Source of the DNA: Nannocystaceae bacterium
GTDB taxonomy: Bacteria; Myxococcota_A; Polyangia; Nannocystales; Nannocystaceae
DNA: 39,414 bases
NCBI GenBank assembly: GCA_019694555.1
Contig: JAIBBS010000066.1
Location: 1-39,414, forward strand
Reading direction: 5' to 3'
The notes below the pieces were generated by a model that worked only from the letters and a program-made list of their open reading frames with translations, was not told the origin of the DNA and ran no database searches. Shown one piece after another: positions 25,451 through 33,974 of the stretch. How positions within the stretch are numbered: the first letter of the stretch is position 1; each line of letters begins with the position of its first letter. The position numbers were made by a program, and so were the translations under genes.

Positions 25451-26509
25451 ATGCCCTTCGATCCGTCGTTCGCGGTGCCCCGCCTGGAGAAGTTCTGGTC
25501 GCTCAATGCCGAGTTCGGGATGGAGCACAACGCGTTCCGCGTGTACCTCAACGAGATCGTCAGCGATCGCTACGTGCTGGTCAACGGTCTGCAGCTGCTG
25601 CGCGACGAGCTGCAGCTCGCCGGTGATCGCGACAACGGCGACGACGTGGTCGCGTGCGGCGCAGACCTCTCGCTGCCGAGCGTGATGTCGACGCTGGCGC
25701 ACACCAACTGTGGCGACCGCATCCACCAGGGCGAGGCGACCAAGTCCTACGAGCAGGTGGTCGCGTCGCGCTTCGCGACCATGTCCGAGATCGGCGAGTA
25801 CAAGCTCGAGGCGTTCTCGCCGACCGGCGGCGGCACCGACGACGGCCACACGCTCGCGCACGTCACCGTCGCGCACATGCTCGACGAGCCCATCCGCAAG
25901 CGCTTCTACGCCGGCCACCCCGGCTCGTACCTGCTGGTCAACATCGATCTCAAGACCCACGTCGGTCGCCTCGAGCACGACGGGCGGCTGGCGATCGGTC
26001 GCACGCAGGAGTCGAAGTGGCGCGAGCCCCGGGCCGCGTGCGGCGCGGTCGTGGGCACCCTGGGCAACTACAACCCCGACAACGCGGTGCACCGCCGCAT
26101 CCGCGACGATCTCGGCGAGGAGAACTACGAGCTGCTCACGCGCCATGGCGTGCACTCGCGCGACGGCGTCGACATCACCGCCGCGGTCGCGTCCTCGATC
26201 GTCGCGGTACAGGGCATGCTCAACACCGCGAAGGCGCTCGAGACCGAGCTCGACGAGCGTGGCCTGGGCCACCTGACCGCGTCGCTCACGGTCAACCGCC
26301 CGCACATGGACGACACGATCATCTACCTCGCGCGCGCCACCGTGTTCCACGGCGAGACCCGCGTGCAGGGCTTCGGCACCGACGCGTCGAAGTACTCCGG
26401 GCGTACGGTCGAGCACCGCGGCGACAAGCGCCTGCTGCTGCTGTACGACCGCATCGACGCGCTCGAGCACGCCGTGCGCGTGAACACGTACACGCCGCGG
26501 CCGGCGTGA
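25451..26509 (+). CDS. Conserved-looking cytosolic protein of unknown function
   Basis: A 352-residue protein with no signal peptide or membrane helix and the balanced composition of a globular enzyme. I do not recognise the family. Visible features: an N-terminal helical part (VPRLEKFWSLNAEFGMEHN), CGADLSLPSVMSTLAHTNCG, a Gly-rich acidic turn SPTGGGTDDGHTLAHV, GRTQESKWREPRAACGAVVG, and a C-terminal half with NRPHMDDTIIYLARATVFHG. Several His, Asp and Cys in turn positions (THCG-like spacing, HMDD) might bind a metal. GGAG (25442-25445) is 5 nt before ATG 25451. It may be co-transcribed with the oxidoreductase 62 nt upstream. A hairpin follows. Confidence 0.82.
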   Translation: MPFDPSFAVPRLEKFWSLNAEFGMEHNAFRVYLNEIVSDRYVLVNGLQLLRDELQLAGDRDNGDDVVACGADLSLPSVMSTLAHTNCGDRIHQGEATKSYEQVVASRFATMSEIGEYKLEAFSPTGGGTDDGHTLAHVTVAHMLDEPIRKRFYAGHPGSYLLVNIDLKTHVGRLEHDGRLAIGRTQESKWREPRAACGAVVGTLGNYNPDNAVHRRIRDDLGEENYELLTRHGVHSRDGVDITAAVASSIVAVQGMLNTAKALETELDERGLGHLTASLTVNRPHMDDTIIYLARATVFHGETRVQGFGTDASKYSGRTVEHRGDKRLLLLYDRIDALEHAVRVNTYTPRPA

Positions 26510-26539
26510 CGAGGCGGCGCGGGCTGCAGTGCCCCGGCA

Positions 26540-26573
26540 AGCCGTGGGGAAGAGCGCGGTCTCGTCCACGGCT
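26540..26573. terminator. Bidirectional hairpin between convergent genes
   Basis: Perfect 8-bp stem AGCCGTGG / CCACGGCT with an 18-nt loop, between the unknown protein (stop 26509) and the convergent propeller lipoprotein (stop 26613). Confidence 0.5.
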
Positions 26574-26612
26574 CAGCCGAGGGAGAGGAAGTCGGCATTC
26601 GCTGCCGGGCGC

Positions 26613-27998
26613 TCAGCCCTGCGGCGTGCAGGCGACCGAGCCCAGCGCGTTGCCGGTCATGTCCGAGTACGTGTACGGATCCTCGAGGTCGTTGAAGACC
26701 GACAGCGTGGTCATGTCCGAGACGTCGATCTTGAACGCGGCCGCGTGCGAGTCGGGGTTCTCGGGGTCACGCCAGGTCGTGGCCCACAGGTAGCCGTCCG
26801 CGTCGAAGCTCACGCCCTTGACCGCCTCGTCGGTCATCCACGTCTGTCCCAGCATCAGCGTGTCGACGTGGATGGCCCGCACGCTCGAGCCCGACGACAC
26901 GTACATCCAGTCGTCGGGGCCCTCGGCGAGGCCCGAGCCGCCGAAGCCGGGCACGGTGTCCCAGGTCTCGCCCACGGGATCGAAGCGCGCCGCGTTGCTG
27001 CCCAGCGTCGAGGACAGCCACACGCGACCGGTGTGATCCACGGTGATGCCGTAGGGCGCGACGCCCTGCGGGATCGCGTACAGCTCGTAGCTCAGCGACT
27101 GCCGATCGACGCGCGCGAGCAGCCCCGGCGCGAAGGTGCCCAGCGGGCTGAACCACAGGTTGTTGCCGGCATCGACCGCACCGCCGTAGGCGCCGAAGCT
27201 GTTGCCGGGGAAGTCGTCGATCATCACCTGCTCGACCACCGCACCGGTGTCGCCGTCGACCAGCGATGCGATCACACCACCGGCGCCGCCCAGGCCCGGG
27301 AACAACCCCGCGACCGCGGAGCTCACGGTCCACACCTGCGCGCCCTGGGCGGTGCAGGGCTCGCGCGCGTTGGTGCCCGAGGTCCACGCCACCGGCCGCT
27401 GGTTGCTGGTCGGGAACGCGGTGTACCAGGCGCGGCACTCCTCGACGTCCCACGGCAAGATGTCGTCGATGCCGGTCGAGGTCTGGATCCCGGGCATGCC
27501 GTTGCTCTCGACGCAGTGACTGGGATCGGCCCAGAACTTCACCAGCCCGCCGTGGCGATTCGCGACCGCCACGTCGCCGGCGAGGTTGACCGAGGTGCGC
27601 GAGGGGTTGCCGGCCGCGTCCTCGCGCGTCAGGTAGCGACCCTCGGCGACCAGCGTGCGCGTGTCGATCTTGATCACGGTGCTGGTGTCGTAGTCCGCGA
27701 TCCAGATCTTGGTCAGCTCGCAGTCGCACGAGCCGAAGCCGCCGGTGGGGACGCCGACGTCGAGCTTGACGCCGTCGTCGCTGCCGCTGTCCGCGGCGCC
27801 GCTCGAGCCGCCGGTGCCGTGGCCGCCGGTGCTGCCGTCGGCGGCGGTGGTGCTCACGGTGGTGCCGCTGTTCGATCCGCCCGACGAACCGCTCGAGGCA
27901 CCGCCACCGTGCGAGTCGAAGGGATTGCTGGCGTCGTCACCACAGCCGAGCGCAACCAGCACACAGACGGACCACAGCGATCGATGCGAGCAAGCCAT
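26613..27998 (-). CDS. Lipoprotein with an NHL/Vgb-type beta-propeller
   Basis: A 461-residue lipoprotein. Signal peptide ending VLVALGC (Cys19), then about 65 residues of Ser/Gly/Asp/Thr linker. The mature domain starts at DCELTKIWIADYDTSTVIK and has propeller blades such as GDVAVANRHGGLVKFW, GITVDHTGRVWLSSTLGSN and GVSFDADGYLWATTW. The 'yGi.vd..G.vW.s' blades are those of virginiamycin-B-lyase-like and NHL propellers. The lyase catalytic His/Glu pattern was not confirmed, so binding rather than catalysis is the safer guess. Start ATG 27998 begins the signal peptide. Same orientation as the small protein gene at 28132-28599, 133 bp upstream. Confidence 0.83.
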   Translation of the reverse strand: MACSHRSLWSVCVLVALGCGDDASNPFDSHGGGASSGSSGGSNSGTTVSTTAADGSTGGHGTGGSSGAADSGSDDGVKLDVGVPTGGFGSCDCELTKIWIADYDTSTVIKIDTRTLVAEGRYLTREDAAGNPSRTSVNLAGDVAVANRHGGLVKFWADPSHCVESNGMPGIQTSTGIDDILPWDVEECRAWYTAFPTSNQRPVAWTSGTNAREPCTAQGAQVWTVSSAVAGLFPGLGGAGGVIASLVDGDTGAVVEQVMIDDFPGNSFGAYGGAVDAGNNLWFSPLGTFAPGLLARVDRQSLSYELYAIPQGVAPYGITVDHTGRVWLSSTLGSNAARFDPVGETWDTVPGFGGSGLAEGPDDWMYVSSGSSVRAIHVDTLMLGQTWMTDEAVKGVSFDADGYLWATTWRDPENPDSHAAAFKIDVSDMTTLSVFNDLEDPYTYSDMTGNALGSVACTPQG

Positions 27999-28131
27999 GC
28001 GACGAGACCCCCCGGCAGGTTCGCACGAGTCGTGCTCGGGTTCCCGGCTTCGCTGCGCAATTCGCTGGGGGATCGCGGCTCGGCGGTCGCACCTCCGCGT
28101 GAGCGGGCTCTCCCACGACGGCCGCGCGCGT

Positions 28132-28599
28132 TCACGGCACCGCGATCGCGACGCGGCCCTGCGTGCACTCGGGTTCGCACTGCTCGCCGTTAGGGCGCGA
28201 GGCGTCGTAGTCGGGGTCGTCTTCGCCCTGCGCGAGCACGCTCTGGTCGCGCAGCAGGGTGAAGGTCACGTGCTCGGGCAGATCGTCGAGCGTGAGATCG
28301 ATGGCGCCATCGCGGCCGACGCCGGCGCAGCTCGAGTCGATCACGCACATCTGTCGCGCCCACGACGGGCATCGATCGCCCGAGGCGACCTCGAAGGCGC
28401 ACTCGCTGGGCTCACCGTCGGCGGTCCACTGCAGGCGATAGCTGCCGTCCTCGATGCGGGCGCCGCTGGGCACCAGCGAGAAGGTGAACATGTCGAGGCA
28501 ACCGATGGCGGTGCAGGCACGGCCGAGGCAGCCGACGCCCTGCCAGGCCAACGGCAGCGCCAGCGCGATCGCGAGCAGGAGGCGGAGTGGACGAAGCAT
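28132..28599 (-). CDS. Small exported Cys-containing protein, paralogue of the 36142 C-domain
   Basis: A 155-residue exported protein. Hydrophobic signal MLRPLRLLLAIALALPLAWQ followed by GVGC, a poor lipobox, so it may be secreted or lipidated. The mature domain runs ACTAIGCLDMFTFSLVPSG, DGSYRLQWTADGEPSECAFEV, MCVIDSSC, AIDLTLDDLPEHVTFTLLRD, then PNGEQCEPECTQG. The same order of Cys and strands occurs in the C-terminal half of the lipoprotein at 36142-36918, so the two share a family. About eight Cys suggest disulfides. I do not know a named domain. Start ATG 28599; divergent from the FG-GAP lipoprotein at 28689 with 89 bp between. Confidence 0.75.
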   Translation of the reverse strand: MLRPLRLLLAIALALPLAWQGVGCLGRACTAIGCLDMFTFSLVPSGARIEDGSYRLQWTADGEPSECAFEVASGDRCPSWARQMCVIDSSCAGVGRDGAIDLTLDDLPEHVTFTLLRDQSVLAQGEDDPDYDASRPNGEQCEPECTQGRVAIAVP

Positions 28600-28676
28600 C
28601 ACCTGGGCAGTGCCGCGGGGACCTGCCGCGATCACGGCCCGCCGACGTGGGGTCGCATCGTACCGCCGCGCGCCGC

Positions 28677-28682
28677 TACGAT
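28677..28682 (+). promoter_or_regulatory. Candidate -10 element (TACGAT) for a leaderless start at 28689
   Basis: TACGAT ends 6 nt before ATG 28689, the spacing expected when the start codon is the first transcribed base. No Shine-Dalgarno is present. Confidence 0.4.
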
Positions 28683-28688
28683 TTGCGC

Positions 28689-30464
28689 ATGCGCACGCGG
28701 CTGTTGGCGGTGGGGGTGCTCGCGGCGGCCTGTGGTGACGCCGGGGCCGACGACGACGATGGCGGCAGCGCCGAGGCCGGCAGTGCGAGCGCGAGCGCGA
28801 GCGCGAGTGCGAGTGCGAGCGCGAGCGGCAGCGCCGGCACCGACACCGGCGAGCCACCCCCGCCCGCGTGCGACCCCGGTGGCGCGCCGGGGACGCTGCA
28901 GGCTCCGAGCTTCGTCGCGAACCTGCCGACCGAGACCAGCTGGTTCGCATCGCCCGTGGTCGTCGACCTCGACGCCGACGGGGCGCGCGAGCTGGTCTCG
29001 GCGTTCTACAGCGTGTTCGTCCACGACGCGGCGCTGCAGCTGCGCGCGCAAGACGGCACAGGCGACAGTCGCGTGTATGCGCCGCACGTGGTCGCCGATC
29101 TCGAGGGCGACGGCACGCTCGAGATCGTCGCCGGGCGCGGCCACGAGGTCTACGCCTATCGCTACGACGGTGGCGCGCTGAGCATCGTCGCGGGCTGGCC
29201 CGCCGACACCACCACCGCCGACAACCCGCCCGAGGTGCGCGGGCTCGCAGCCGCGGACCTCGACGGCGACGGGACCATCGAGGTCGTCGCGACCACGACC
29301 CAGACCGCAGCGACCGAGGACGGCGGCGCGCAGGTGTTCGTGTTCGCCGCCGACGGCTCGCCCTACCAGCCCGCGGGCATCGGCTGGACCGCGTGGCCGC
29401 GCTACAACGCCGAAAGCGGCACCGGCAACGACGCCGACCGCAACGGCGCGGGGCACCACGGCTACGGCTGCTACGGTCTCAACGTCGGCATCGGGCAGCT
29501 CGACGACGACGCCACGCTCGAGATCGTCGTCACCTACGACAACCATAACATCCAGGCCTTCGATCATGATGGCGTCGCGCTCGACGCGGCGCCGTTCTTC
29601 AGCAACCGCGAGAGCGGCTACGAGGGCATGCCGCTGACGTGGGGGCAGTTCATCCGCTGGGCCGATCCGCAGGTCGAGGCCGATCACTACAACGCGCACA
29701 CCGGCGAGTGGCCCAACCCCAGCTGGACCGAGTGGCTGCAGTGGACCGCGTCGCCACCGAGCATCGTCGATCTCGACGGCGACGGGCGCAACGAGGTGAT
29801 CGGCATCCCCAACGTCGAGATGCACGAGCCCTACCAGACCCAAGCCTGGGCGGTGATGGTGCTCGAGGGCGCGCACGGCGACGGCAGCCGCTCGGCCATG
29901 CGCAAGGGCGGCTGGGAGGCGTTGCCGCGCGGTGGTGCGCCGATGTTGCCCGACGGCGACTACCCGCCGATCGGTGTGCCCGCGCCGACGGTGGTCGATC
30001 TCGACGGCGACGGTCTGCGCGAGATCGTCGCACCGCTGGGCGACGGCGCGATCCATGCCTTCGGCAGCGATGGCGTCGAGCGCTGGAGCTTCGATCACCG
30101 CTTCGGCGAGTCGCTGTCGTACGCGAGCGAGGTCACCGTCGCCGATCTCGATCAAGACGGGGCGCCCGAGCTGCTGCTGGGCACCTACGGCGCACCGCAG
30201 TCCCACGGCGCGGGTCACCTCGCGATCCTGCGCAGCGACGGCGCGCTCGCGTTCGACGTGCCGCTGCCCGGCGCGGGCGACAACGGCAATGGCAACGGTG
30301 CCCCCGCGGCGCCGGCGGTCGGTGATCTCGATGGCGACGGTGCGGTCGAGGTCTTCGTGCAGACCTTCGACCACGGCATGGACGTGTTCACCGTGCCGGG
30401 CTCGGCCGAGAACTGCCTGCTGTGGCCCACCGCACGTGCCTCGCCGCTGCGGCGCGGGGCCTGA
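28689..30464 (+). CDS. Lipoprotein with FG-GAP/VCBS propeller repeats
   Basis: A 591-residue lipoprotein. Signal peptide MRTRLLAVGVLAAAC (Cys15), acidic stretch, then an Ala-Ser repeat linker and GTDTGEPPPPAC. The mature part is an integrin-alpha-like propeller with at least six calcium-loop motifs of the DxDxDG type: VVVDLDADGARELV, VVADLEGDGTLEIVAG, AAADLDGDGTIEVVA, SIVDLDGDGRNEVIG, TVVDLDGDGLREIVA, TVADLDQDGAPELLLG and AVGDLDGDGAVEVF. Such propellers usually bind Ca2+ and mediate surface contacts. Insertions between blades are long around residues 230-330. ATG 28689 starts the signal peptide and has a -10-like hexamer just upstream. Confidence 0.9.
   Translation: MRTRLLAVGVLAAACGDAGADDDDGGSAEAGSASASASASASASASGSAGTDTGEPPPPACDPGGAPGTLQAPSFVANLPTETSWFASPVVVDLDADGARELVSAFYSVFVHDAALQLRAQDGTGDSRVYAPHVVADLEGDGTLEIVAGRGHEVYAYRYDGGALSIVAGWPADTTTADNPPEVRGLAAADLDGDGTIEVVATTTQTAATEDGGAQVFVFAADGSPYQPAGIGWTAWPRYNAESGTGNDADRNGAGHHGYGCYGLNVGIGQLDDDATLEIVVTYDNHNIQAFDHDGVALDAAPFFSNRESGYEGMPLTWGQFIRWADPQVEADHYNAHTGEWPNPSWTEWLQWTASPPSIVDLDGDGRNEVIGIPNVEMHEPYQTQAWAVMVLEGAHGDGSRSAMRKGGWEALPRGGAPMLPDGDYPPIGVPAPTVVDLDGDGLREIVAPLGDGAIHAFGSDGVERWSFDHRFGESLSYASEVTVADLDQDGAPELLLGTYGAPQSHGAGHLAILRSDGALAFDVPLPGAGDNGNGNGAPAAPAVGDLDGDGAVEVFVQTFDHGMDVFTVPGSAENCLLWPTARASPLRRGA
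28782..28826 (+). repeat. GCGAGC hexamer repeat encoding Ala-Ser
   Basis: AGT followed by seven GCGAGY hexamers in frame, encoding an Ala-Ser stalk. Third-position T occurs in two units, in the middle of the run. Confidence 0.85.
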
Positions 30465-30628
30465 TCGACGCACGTGCGCGGGCGCGGGCGCGCGGGTCCG
30501 GTGTGGCGCGGTCGAACACCGGTGCGAACCGGATCGCCGGCACCGGCAACCCAACGGACGTGGGTGCTCCCCCTCGATCCGGCCGCGGCGCCGCGCGCCC
30601 GTCGGTGCTACGGTCGGCGTCGCGGTCC

Positions 30629-33277
30629 ATGTCGATCGACGTCGACCAGGCGACCACGCGCGACCCCGACGGCGACGGCCTGCAGGCACCCTTGCGTGCC
30701 ATCGCGCCGCGCGCGAGCGCGTTGGAGGCCCAGGCCCAGCGTCGCATCGAGGCGGCGCTGTTCGGCGACGCGCCGATGCCGACGCTGGGTCGCTACCAGC
30801 TGCTGCGCTGCATCGGCACCGGCGGCATGGGCAGCGTGTGGGCGGCGTTCGACCCCGAGCTGCGCCGCGACGTCGCGATCAAGCTGGTGCTCGCGGATCG
30901 ACTCGATCCCAGCGCGATCACCGGGGCCCGCTTCGTCCGCGAGATGCGGGCGCTGGGCCGCGTGAACCACCCCAACGTGCTCGCGCTGTTCGATTGCGGC
31001 AGCTACGACGTCGACCCCGTCACCGGCGCGGCGCGGGCGGGCGTGTACATGGTCACCGAGCTGGTCGAAGGCACGCGGCTGGACCAGTGGGTGCAGCGCA
31101 CGCGCGATGCCAGCGCGGTGCTCGACGTGCTGATGGCGCTGGGCGAGGGGCTCGCGGCGGCGCACGACGCCGGGCTGGTCCACCGCGACATCAAGCCCGC
31201 CAACGCGATCGTCGGCGACGACGGCCGCGCGCGGCTGCTCGACTTCGGGCTCGCGCGCGCGCCCGATCCCGCGGACACCGGCGAACGCGGCAGCCTCTCG
31301 GACGCGGGCTCGCTCGGCACCGACGACACCCAGCCGCTGGTGCGATCGAACGACGCGGCGATGTCGGCCGCGAGCTCGACGCAGGGCTCGGGCGGCGGCG
31401 ATCGGCTGACGGCGCACGATCGCGTGCTGGGCACGCCACACTACATGGCGCCGGAGCAGGCCATCGGCGGCGCGCTCGATGCTCGAACCGATCAGTGGAG
31501 CTTCTGCCTCGTCGCCGCCGAGGCGCTGCTGGACGAGCCACTGTTCGTCGCGCGGTGGCCCGAGGGCCGCGCAGCGGCCAAGCTCGCCGGTCCACCGCCG
31601 CGGCCGCCGCGGAGCTTCGCCGCGTCGACGCGGGTGTGGGCGGTGCTGGCCCGCGGGCTCGCGCCCGATCCCGCGGGCCGCTGGCCCAGCGTGCGCGCGT
31701 TGCTGCGGGCGCTGCAGCGCGCCCGGCGGCCGCGGCTCTTGCCGGTGCTGGCGCTGGGTGTCGCGACGCTGGGCGGCGTCGCCGGTGCGGTCGCGCTCGC
31801 GCGTGCGCCGGCGCCCGCCTGTGCGTTGCCCGAGGATCTCGCCGACGTGTGGGGGCCGCAGGTCGGCACCGAGATCCGCGCGGCGTTGCCGGCGAGCACG
31901 CGCGACGCGTGGGATCGCAGCGCGCTGCAGCTCGACGCGTTCGCGCGCGCGTGGCAGCAGGCGCGCGTGGAGTCCTGTCGTGCGCCGGTGATCGCCGCCT
32001 CGGTGCGCTGCCTGGGCCGCGCGCGCGACGGGCTCGCGGCCGTGGTCGAGGCGCTGCGCGAGAGCCCGTCCGAGCCCGACGCGATCGACCGCGCGATCGC
32101 GGGCCTGGCCGCGCCGCAGTCGTGCGTGGGCGCCGGCGACGACGACACGCCGCATTTCGCGTCCGATGATCCGGCGCAGGTCGAGGCGGTGCATCGCGCC
32201 GAGCGACGCGCCGAGGCCCTGCTCGATCTCGGTCGACCGCAGCAGGCCGTCGCAGCCACCGAGGCGGTCGCGCTGGCGGCGGTCGGCGCCTCGCCGCGGC
32301 TGCAGGGCTACGCGTGGGGGCGCATCGGCGCGGTGCTGCGGCTGGTGCCGGAGGTCGAGCGCGCGCGCGAGGCGTTCGAGCGCGGCTACTTCCTCGCGAT
32401 GCAGCAGGACGCGCACGATCTCGCGTTCAAGGCCGCGGCCGAGCTCTCGCGGCACCACGCCGACGCACTGCACGATCTCGAGCAGGCACAGCTGTGGTTC
32501 GGACACGCCGAGGCCGCGCTCGCGCGGATCCCCGAGCCCGACGCGATGCAGCGCGCGCGGCTGCTGGGCCTGCGCGCGAGCCTGGCCCACGCGCGCTTCG
32601 ACTACCACGGCGAGTACGACGCGCTCGCCAGCGAGATCGAGGTGCTGCAGGAGGATCCCGCGACCTCGACCGAGACGCTGGTGCTCGCACGCGCCGAGCT
32701 CGCGCGCGCGGCGATCTTCCTCGGTCGTCACGCCGAGGCCATCGCGCTGTTGCGACCCGCGGCCGAGTCGCTCGCACGCATCGAAGGCGAGGACGCGCCG
32801 CGGGTGCAGATCGTGCGGCTGCACCTGGGCGACGCGCTGGTGAAGTCGGGCCGCGTGGCCGAGGGCCTGGGCGTGCTCGAGCACATCGCCAGCAGCGGTG
32901 CGCCCGACGCCATCACCACGATCTACGGAGCGATCGGGGCCACCGAGGCGCGATGGATGCTCGAACACGACGCCGAGGCCGCGCTGAGCGGCTATCGCAG
33001 CGTGCTCGCGCGCATCGCCGCGCTGCCGCGCTTCAGCGCCCGCGAGGTCGCGCTGCTGCACCACCGCATCGGCCTGGTGCTGGCCGACGCCGGCCGCCAC
33101 GCCGAGGCCGAGTCCGAGCAGGCGATCGCGATCACGGGCATCGAGGCCATCGCCGGTGCGGAGTCGGTGTTGCTGCGGCAGCCGCTGCAGGCGCTCGCCG
33201 CCGCGCAGCGTGCCCAGGGCCACGGCGAGCTCGCGCAACACAGCGAGGCGCGGCTCGAACGACTGCCGCGCGAGTGA
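30629..33277 (+). CDS. Ser/Thr protein kinase with membrane helix and TPR-like repeats
   Basis: An 882-residue kinase of the large myxobacterial STPK-TPR type. The kinase domain is about 55-365: GTGGMG (63-68 region), AIK with Lys85, VHRDIKPANAIV, LLDFGLARA with Asp205, and GTPHYMAPEQ near 268. The stretch between DFG and GTP is about 60 residues instead of about 20, rich in Ser/Thr/Gly, and could carry autophosphorylation sites. A membrane helix lies near 370-392 (VLALGVATLGGVAGAVALA). The outer or C-terminal ~480 residues are Ala-rich helical repeats of TPR style (EALLDLGRPQQAVAATEAV, LGRHAEAIALLRPAAESLA, VLADAGRHAEAESEQAIA) for protein binding. Start ATG 30629; the frame to 30422 overlaps the upstream gene. 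Convergent with the ECF sigma gene, 10 bp apart. Confidence 0.88.
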   Translation: MSIDVDQATTRDPDGDGLQAPLRAIAPRASALEAQAQRRIEAALFGDAPMPTLGRYQLLRCIGTGGMGSVWAAFDPELRRDVAIKLVLADRLDPSAITGARFVREMRALGRVNHPNVLALFDCGSYDVDPVTGAARAGVYMVTELVEGTRLDQWVQRTRDASAVLDVLMALGEGLAAAHDAGLVHRDIKPANAIVGDDGRARLLDFGLARAPDPADTGERGSLSDAGSLGTDDTQPLVRSNDAAMSAASSTQGSGGGDRLTAHDRVLGTPHYMAPEQAIGGALDARTDQWSFCLVAAEALLDEPLFVARWPEGRAAAKLAGPPPRPPRSFAASTRVWAVLARGLAPDPAGRWPSVRALLRALQRARRPRLLPVLALGVATLGGVAGAVALARAPAPACALPEDLADVWGPQVGTEIRAALPASTRDAWDRSALQLDAFARAWQQARVESCRAPVIAASVRCLGRARDGLAAVVEALRESPSEPDAIDRAIAGLAAPQSCVGAGDDDTPHFASDDPAQVEAVHRAERRAEALLDLGRPQQAVAATEAVALAAVGASPRLQGYAWGRIGAVLRLVPEVERAREAFERGYFLAMQQDAHDLAFKAAAELSRHHADALHDLEQAQLWFGHAEAALARIPEPDAMQRARLLGLRASLAHARFDYHGEYDALASEIEVLQEDPATSTETLVLARAELARAAIFLGRHAEAIALLRPAAESLARIEGEDAPRVQIVRLHLGDALVKSGRVAEGLGVLEHIASSGAPDAITTIYGAIGATEARWMLEHDAEAALSGYRSVLARIAALPRFSAREVALLHHRIGLVLADAGRHAEAESEQAIAITGIEAIAGAESVLLRQPLQALAAAQRAQGHGELAQHSEARLERLPRE

Positions 33278-33287
33278 GCCGCGGCGC

Positions 33288-33908
33288 CTACGCCGGGTCG
33301 GCCGGCGGCGAGACGCGCTCGCGCAGCTCGCGGGTCCACTGCTCGATCTCGTCGTCGGCGATGCCGGCCTCGCCCAGCCGTCGCCGCAACACGTCGCGCG
33401 CGCGCGCGAGCCGGCTCTTGACCGTGCCCGGCGGCACCGACAGTGCGGCTGCGATCTGCTCGATCGACAGCTCCTCCCAGTAGTACAGCTCGACGGTGGT
33501 CTGCAGATCGCAGGGCAGCTGCCGCAGCGAGGCCAGCAGCACGCCGGCGCGTTCGCGGCCGGCGACCTGCACGCTGGGCGAGTCGAGCATCGCTTCGACC
33601 GAGACCTCGCCGAGCTCGAAGCGATCCGACCAGCGGCCCTGCGTGCGCAGGTACATGAGCAGCACGTTGTAGGCCACGCCGAAGAGGTACGGTCGGAAGC
33701 CGACGCGGATGGGGCTGGGGCGCTCGACGCAGGCGAGGAACGTGCGCTGCGTGAGATCGTCGGCGACCGCGGGGGTCTTGTTCACGAAGAAGCGGTGCAC
33801 TCGCGCGAAGTGGCGGCGGAACAGGCGCGTGCCCGCGCCGCGATCCCCCGCGCGCCAGGCCGCCAGCTCGGCGGTGTCCTCCTCGTCTTCGGACAACGCT
33901 CGGATCAT
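33288..33908 (-). CDS. ECF-type RNA polymerase sigma factor
   Basis: A 206-residue sigma-70 family protein with only regions 2 and 4. Region 2 at about 25-90: LFRRHFARVHRFFVNKTP, DDLTQRTFLACVERP (core-binding) and FRPYLFGVAYNVLLMYLRTQ (-10 recognition). Region 4 at about 125-180: LRQLPCDLQTTVELYYWEEL, then SIEQIAAALSVPPGTVKSRL, a helix-turn-helix for the -35. No anti-sigma gene is adjacent. A TPR kinase gene is convergent (10 bp) and an FGE-fold lipoprotein is divergent (66 bp), so regulation by phosphorylation is plausible, as known for kinase-linked ECF groups. Start ATG 33908 is taken because upstream codons are not protein-like, although the frame stays open to 36524. Confidence 0.9.
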   Translation of the reverse strand: MIRALSEDEEDTAELAAWRAGDRGAGTRLFRRHFARVHRFFVNKTPAVADDLTQRTFLACVERPSPIRVGFRPYLFGVAYNVLLMYLRTQGRWSDRFELGEVSVEAMLDSPSVQVAGRERAGVLLASLRQLPCDLQTTVELYYWEELSIEQIAAALSVPPGTVKSRLARARDVLRRRLGEAGIADDEIEQWTRELRERVSPPADPA

Positions 33909-33974
33909 CGCACGGGCGCGGGAACCAAACCCGTCGCGGTGGCACGAGGCGCCGTTCGAGGAGGCCACCGCAAC

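Noticed and set aside
24803..26569. 588-codon open frame on the minus strand
   Set aside because: Covers two plus-strand genes, one with complete Old Yellow Enzyme motifs.
26580..26604. Third copy of the dispersed repeat
   Set aside because: Shares only GGAGAGGAAG and CATTCGCTG with the copy at 21330 region; too short to list as a repeat copy, mentioned only as a lead.
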